A stretch of DNA of 64,000 nt, taken from NCBI GenBank assembly GCA_963576475.1, contig OY754964.1:5198149-5262148 (forward strand), written 5' to 3'. Source of the DNA: Molanna angustata (Eukaryota; Arthropoda; Insecta; Trichoptera; Molannidae). The translations under genes and the position numbers were made by a program. Positions 58,301 to 64,000 of this stretch are shown here, piece by piece (position 1 is the stretch's first letter; each line of letters begins with the position of its first letter). Below the pieces are notes generated by a model. It ran no database searches and was not told where the DNA came from. It saw only the letters and a program-made list of their open reading frames with translations.

Positions 58301-60581
58301 CACTGATTAAGGTAAGTAGAAAATGAGTGGTTTCTTTTTTAACGAAAATCATTGACTACAAATAATAATTTTTCTCCATGTTTCCATTTTCTTAAAAATA
58401 ATATTGACTTTTTTTCTATCTTACCTGTTGTTTGTTTAGAAACTTAGATGATGGCATGTTTAATGTTGATTTTGCTGAAACGTGTGGTTTGGTATCTTTT
58501 TTACTGACATAAAACTAATAATATAAGCTTCTAAATTAAATAGATAAATTTGTAAGTTTATCGAAACCTAGATTTTTTTTTATAAATAAGCATTAGTTAA
58601 TTTAATTGAATTTAGTCATAGGTGCGCAGAACGCAAATAATCGATTATTATTTGTTTTTGAGTTTGTTCGAAAATGCCAAAAATAGATTGGAAAATCGTA
58701 GTTTTTCTGCGTTTCAATATTAATTTGCCAATATTTCTTAGATTTATAGTATTATTGCAGTTGAATTTTGTTTATTCGTAAAATTACTAGCCACAGGTTT
58801 TTTTTTAATTAATACCATAATGTTGATTATAACATGTATTTCCTTTATTCAATGATCTACATTTTAAGGTAATCAACACGGGAAATAAAATATAAGTATT
58901 ATATAGACGCAATTGCATTGAAATCAGAAACGTTTTGATATCGAGTTCCTAACGCATAACTGTGGCGAGGAAAATTTATTTATTAAAACGCATAACTTTG
59001 GTAATAACATTGAATTATATGAAAACACATAATTTTGATCAGAACTATAAATTTAATTGCATATAACGCATAGCTTTTTATAGTTAATTTAATTGTATTA
59101 AAACGCGTAACATTTATTAAGTTTAACATTGTTTCGTTTACAGAATGGAAGTTCAAAATCTTACTATTACAAGTATGACACAGTTTTAACTCACGTTTTA
59201 ATGATTTTTTGATTGTGTGTGCATATAATAAAAAAATACTCGATCCCCAAACGTTTTTGATTTGATTAATAATCAGAAAATCCTTTCAACTTAAAAATAA
59301 ACAAATATTTGATGTAAATATTTGAAAAAGTAGAAAAAAATTATAAACAACTACAAAAATAATACTTACTTTTATATAAATCTTTTGCTCTCTTATCTTT
59401 TATAAATTTAGTTCATTTTTTGAATACATACAACTTTAAAATCCAATCGCCGCGCCGCGTAAATCGATTCTATATGCCGGTATTCTGGGTTTGATTCGCA
59501 GCAGAAGAAAAATGTATTTTTTATTGATTTCACGCAGTACTTGGTCCTCTGGGCTAGTAAAAACGGTGAGTTGGATGACATTGCCATTTGGCAATAGTTT
59601 TCTTACTCTAACAGAGTGCAATGAGCATACTTTCGTGATAACGATTATTTTTTTATTACATCAAAACATAACAATTTCCCATCCAAAAATCAAAACTTAA
59701 CAATTTCCCATTCAAATACACATCAGAAATAGTATTTTTGGGTAATTTTGTTTATTGTTCAAAAGACGTAATAATTCAAACCTTTAATACTTCCTTAATA
59801 AAGAAAATCATTAAATATATATCAGTCTTTACCAATTAGTTCATTGATAAAATATTTCATAATTAGTAACTTCTTTTCTCGTTTATTAACAAAAAATAAA
59901 TCTGCCGTTCACAAATGTTACTTAATAAAATAATAATTTATTGTAATTGTATATATCTATTTTGTGTATTTTTTTTTATTTCAACTCTCGTCGTTTCTAA
60001 ATGCATGTTGGTTTGACTACTATTGATATTTCTGTCTTTTTATAAAACAAACTTCTCTGTCTAAATTTTAAACTATTATATAAATAATAAACGACACACT
60101 TATGCATGTACATAAATCAAACATCACTCTGTGATATAATAACAAATTGTTTGGGAATGATTTAGTTCTAATATTGTTTTTTGGAGTTTAAACTAAAAAT
60201 ATTTTTTAAACTGTAAGTAGGAGTGTTTTGCGTAGTTTGACATTTGTAAAATACAAAAAAAAATATCAAGTTCGAGGTTTTCAATTCAGTTTCAAGTTAA
60301 ATTTAATGTTGAAAACATTTATTTTATGTTAGTTATTTTTAAATAAGTTTTAATGAACCATTGTTATTATTGTGACCTTATATTGTATGTCATCTGAAGG
60401 TGTCTCGTTAATGTGACGGATCACAGATTGTAATTAAATAGTATGAACCCACGGGTCTGATCTTGAAACTGAACAACAATAAATTAAATGTCATTCGAGC
60501 GAGTGTTGTCAACGTAGACACCCCCATATTGTTTTGTGTGTTCCCATTGTCTGTTTTGTAATGATGAATCGCTTTGTTTAG
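55365..60581 (+). other. d1 3' UTR and intron to exon d2
   Basis: Starts with GC-rich sequence (GGCCGCTGGGCCGTGGCGCT) and pyrimidine/CCCACC-rich text to about 55560, probably d1 3' UTR. An AATAAA occurs at 56220-56225. Farther on there are no genes. CGCATAAC/CGCGTAAC words recur loosely at 58948-59110 and a roughly 28-bp duplication lies at 59663-59718. Acceptor for d2 is ATCGCTTTGTTTAG. Confidence 0.7.
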
Positions 60582-60913
60582 TGACGATGAGCATTATACC
60601 CGGCGTCGGCCTGACAGCCAACCTCAACTCCAACGGTTACGAGATGAATCCGGCGCTGGCCATGATGAAGGCCACGCAGTGCTTCGAGAACCTGGCCTTC
60701 ACCTCCAGGAGCCAGGAGGCCGAGGCTGCACTGATCAGCAAAGGACTCATGGAGAAGAACGTCACTGAGAGAGGGTTTCTGGAAAAGAACGTCGTTGAGG
60801 GATCGATGATTCTTAAAAAGAAAGACGAGTGCAATGAACCGACACATAATCCATCCGAAATTAACTGTACAAGTGAGGGAAAGGAAGAACTCCAAGCTCT
60901 AGTCTCCTCCTAA
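60582..60913 (+). CDS. Shaw: Shaw potassium channel, alternative last exon d2 (long form)
   Basis: Phase 1, codon GTG formed with the last base of exon c; ends at TAA 60911-60913. It encodes 110 residues: VTMSIIPGVGLTANLNSNGY, EMNPALAMMKATQCFENLAF, TSRSQEAEAALISKGLMEKN and so on, to ELQALVSS. The first half is GC-rich in third positions and looks well conserved. The second half is polar and includes a short internal duplication (LMEKNVTERG / FLEKNVVEGS). It replaces d1, giving a 442-residue partial protein with no PDZ-type end. Used when d1 is skipped or transcription runs past it. Confidence 0.88.
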
Positions 60914-61240
60914 TACAACCTATTGTACTTTTTCTTTAGTTGTTAGGTGTTATTAACTTGCAGTTCTTCAGCTGCGAATCATAAAGTGTTTTTGGACCAT
61001 ACAAAAAGAGTGAGATATCTTAAGGTGAATAGATTTAGTTTATTAGCAAAACATGTTTTCGCAGTTTACAAGTTAAAGAACAAAGGACCATTATTAATAT
61101 TATTCTAATAATTACGTACATACATATGTAGATAGACGATTATTTTATCTAAGGTGATGATAATTGATCATATTTTACTAATAAATAATAATTATCATAT
61201 TGTTTTTGAAATATTTATTTAATAAATATTGCTATGTACA
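60914..61240 (+). promoter_or_regulatory. d2 3' UTR with candidate polyadenylation signals
   Basis: AATAAA at 61180-61185 and 61221-61226 follow the d2 stop. The exact cleavage site cannot be told from the sequence. Confidence 0.5.
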
Positions 61241-63164
61241 ATTAATCATCCTTTTGAAATATATAATAACAGATATAAACCTTTTATAAAATGCGATGTG
61301 AATAGCTTATTCGCTATTACTGATAAGACAAATAAATTTTGTCTAAAATCGAACATATCTTTGGAAGATTCCATCTAATATTTCAACTGATTGATTCAAA
61401 ATTTGTATTTATCTGTTCAATTCTGAAGAAATTTCCAAAATTAATGATATAATAGGGGTTCCAGATACTTGATTATAATTCATTATGTTTGAAATTATAA
61501 TTCATTATGTTTGACGTCCCACGATATTTATGTAAAAATCTGCTCAAAGAAAGCAAGTAATACGTATATTTGTAACGTAAATATAATATTTTGTGATGAA
61601 AAATATTTTTTTGGACGAAGTTGGCATGAAATCGATAATATTTAGGAGAAAGCTTTAAGTAAGAATATATGAATAAGTATTACGACATATTGTACCTAAT
61701 TTGATTAACAAACAACAGTAAGAAATGATAACTTATCATTCATTAGTTTCATTCTCTTTCTTTTAACACAATTTTTATCGCAAGAAATAACGCATATTTT
61801 CTTTTTTCATTTATTACAAAGACACGAGTTGTTACTAGTGCAAAAAGTTGCACTAGTAACAACGATGCTGTTCGTAAAAAAAAACTTAATAAAACTTTAT
61901 ATTATTTTTTCTTTAGTATTATTTTTTTTCACGAAAATGATAAAATTTGTTTATTCTTGTATAAATGTCTTCTTTAGCTCCTATGACAGATGTATTTTTT
62001 TCTTAAACAATCTGATAATGAAATCTTCAATCTTCTTTTAATGAAACACCTTGCATTTTTTCGCGATACAAAAGAGTTCAACGCATGGACAAAATAAAAA
62101 GCTCTTTTATACATTTTTCACAAACTAATCAGACATTTTAATGCGTGTTACTTTGAAGTTTCACCAAAAATCGTCAATACAGAAAATATGCTGTTTAATA
62201 AATACTTATACATACATTACCAGAGATTGGTTGTTATGTCAAAATTGTTATGTATTGATACAAGGTCCCATTTGGACGGGAATGAAATGTTAATAATTAC
62301 CTACGGATTATTGGTTAATAAAATAAAAAGACTTTAAGTATATGTAGTTAGAAAATTACTGAAATGGTGCGAGAAAATATAGAAAATGAATACATGAAGA
62401 TAGATGTTGTGTAATGAAATGAGATACAAATCATTGTTGTTCATAAAATTAAATCCATACCAGATCTTTTGCTTCTGCTGGATCCACTATCGTCCGGCTA
62501 GGACACACGGTAGAGTATTTCTTTGATTCTCAGAGGGAATACAGGTGGATAATTGAGAAACAGCGAGCGTGACCAGAACAAAACTGTATATTCTTTTGTG
62601 AAAGAGAGACAAATTTAATTAGAGATATAATGGTACATATGGGTTAGTGTGATATGAGGTAATGATGGTGATGTTTGATGATTAAGAATAGTCTTACTTT
62701 CTAGGGTGGCCAACTAATTAAAATAAACAGTGATCACTATTGTACATTTATATGAGCCTTAAGTATTTAAATATTTCACAAGTCAGTTCCAGATTAAATT
62801 TATTTTTCAGGCCGAAGGGCCAACACTGAGTAATTAAGGAATTTCTTTTTTTTTTTTTTACCAAACTTAGTTCTAAGGGTATGTCGATATCAGTAATTCT
62901 AGGGACGATTCACGAAAAGGGGGTGTGCGAAAGTCAATGATCTCAAACCTTTAGTCCGACGGTGGGGAGAAATTGCCTTATCACGTATTCAACAAGGCCT
63001 GATGTTTCCAACCGTGATGGAGGTGAAGAAGAGAAGCGGCAGGGGCGATCTAATGTTGAAGGCGCTCCAGACTTTCTCTCATCAAGGGGAGAAGCCTAAT
63101 CCGAGGTGATAACAAGGCAGTTGGCCTACTGTCAGTCGTATACATCCCGTGTGGCAGACATAGG
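61241..63164. other. non-coding sequence downstream of Shaw
   Basis: A perfect hairpin at 61828-61863 (GTTGTTACTAGTGCA / TGCACTAGTAACAAC, loop AAAAGT) and a 24-bp duplication at about 61471-61515 (ATTATAATTCATTATGTTTG). About 62810-63160 is less AT-rich and unrecognised. No gene seen. Confidence 0.5.
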
Positions 63165-64000
63165 TGTTAACACTTCGTTATGTGTTCATACAACCACGCG
63201 AAGTCACTTTGAAGATTAATAAACATTATAAAACTGTCACGAAGTAAGTCTTGCGACCATTTGTTCAAAAGGTATTGTTCATACGCAGCAGATTGAGATG
63301 TTAACACTTCGTTATGTGAACATACAACTACACGAAGTCACTTTGAAAATTAATGAAATTGAAAAACAGTCACGAAGTATGGGTTGCTACCATTTATTCA
63401 AAAGGTATTGTTCATACTCAGCAGATTGAGATGTTAACACTTCGTTATGTGTTCATACAACTACGCGAAGTCACTTTGAAAATTAATGAAATTGAAAAAC
63501 AGTCACGAAGTATGGCTTGCTACCATTTATTCAAAAGGTATTGTTCATACGCAGCAGATTGAGATGTTAACACTTCGTTATGTGAACATACAACTACACG
63601 AAGTCACTTTGAAAATTAATGAAATTGAAAAACAGTCACGAAGTATGGCTTGCTACCATTTATTCAAAAGGTCTTGTTCATACGCAGCAGATTGAGGTGT
63701 TAACACTTCGTTATGTGAACATACAACTACACGAAGTCACTTTGAAAATTAATGAAATTGAAAAACAGTCACGAAGTATGGCTTGCTACCATTTATTCAA
63801 AAGGTCTTGTTCATACGCAGCAGATTGAGGTGTTAACACTTCGTCGTGTGAACATACAACTACACGAAGTCACTTTGAAAATTAAAGAAATTGAAAAACA
63901 GTCACGAAGTATGGCTTGCTACCATTTATTCAAAAGGTATTGTTCATACTCAGCAGATTGAGATGTTAACACTTCGTTATGTGTTCATACAACTACGCGA
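63165..64000. repeat. 133-bp satellite array, runs off the window
   Basis: TGTTAACACTTCG recurs at 63165, 63299, 63432, 63565, 63698, 63831 and 63964: the first period is 134, then five of exactly 133. Units from 63299 on are very similar; the first is more diverged. Two slightly different unit types seem to alternate at the left (GTGTTCATACAACTACGCG versus GTGAACATACAACTACACG). Each unit holds ACTTCGT...ACGAAGT, a 7-bp inverted repeat, around TATGTGAACATA. Overlapping short open frames in it are by-products. Confidence 0.95.

Noticed and set aside
63353..63961. Four near-identical 69-residue open frames
   Set aside because: Produced by the 133-bp satellite; they overlap each other in shifted frames and resemble no protein.
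63165..64000. ACTTCGT...ACGAAGT in each satellite unit resembles lox recombination arms
   Set aside because: Only the 7-bp arms are alike; the spacer length and the rest of the site differ, and this is an insect satellite. Chance similarity.

Overview
The window looks like one stretch of an AT-rich insect genome, most likely a moth or butterfly. The main evidence is a recognisable insect Shaw-type (Kv3 class) voltage-gated potassium channel gene on the + strand. The Lepidoptera call is an inference. It rests on the abundance of GTACCTAC-type motifs, RTE-clade retrotransposon 3' tails reading CTCTCTGCCTACCCC, Helitrons ending in CTAG, and a GCGACTGCCATCTGACCTT repeat that I associate with lepidopteran genomes. 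No bacterial or organellar genes are present.

Gene content. Only the 3' part of Shaw is here: exon a (36620-37300, S1 to pore), exon b (40428-40569, S6), exon c (49520-49693, Gly/Pro-rich tail), then two alternative terminal exons, d1 (55285-55364) and d2 (60582-60913). All splice phases agree. The reading frame stays open through both versions, giving 358 or 442 residues of partial protein. The T1 tetramerisation domain and the start codon are not in the window, so positions 1-36619 are upstream intron or intergenic sequence. The two C-termini differ: the short form ends in -SML, which fits a class I PDZ ligand, and the long form ends in -VSS.

Mobile-element landscape. The rest is a layered set of transposons. 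Non-LTR fragments from several clades lie at 0.8, 5.4, 11.5, 14.1, 16.3, 18.7, 43.7 and 48.5 kb. An RTE-type copy at 45071-46453 is flanked by a 10-bp target duplication. Three tRNA-headed SINE families, three Helitron-like elements, a hAT-type element with an exact 8-bp target duplication (34305-35701) and several MITEs are also present. A family I call B has a terminal hairpin at one end and GTTGGCCACAACCCACTCG at the other, and occurs six times. Copies B3 and B4 each carry an insertion that the other lacks, so each gives the other's empty site.

Other structure. There are four degenerate hammerhead-ribozyme-like cores of the kind known from Penelope-like elements, an 18-bp minisatellite inside a Helitron, a 23-bp minisatellite (28.5-29.0 kb), a 24-bp degenerate array just upstream of terminal exon d1, a near-perfect 50-bp palindrome 260 bp after exon a, and a 133-bp satellite that starts at 63165 and runs off the window. 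I found no intact tRNA or rRNA gene, no CRISPR array and no second host protein gene. I do not see a convincing new multi-gene system; the unusual content is in repeat architecture and Shaw terminal-exon choice.
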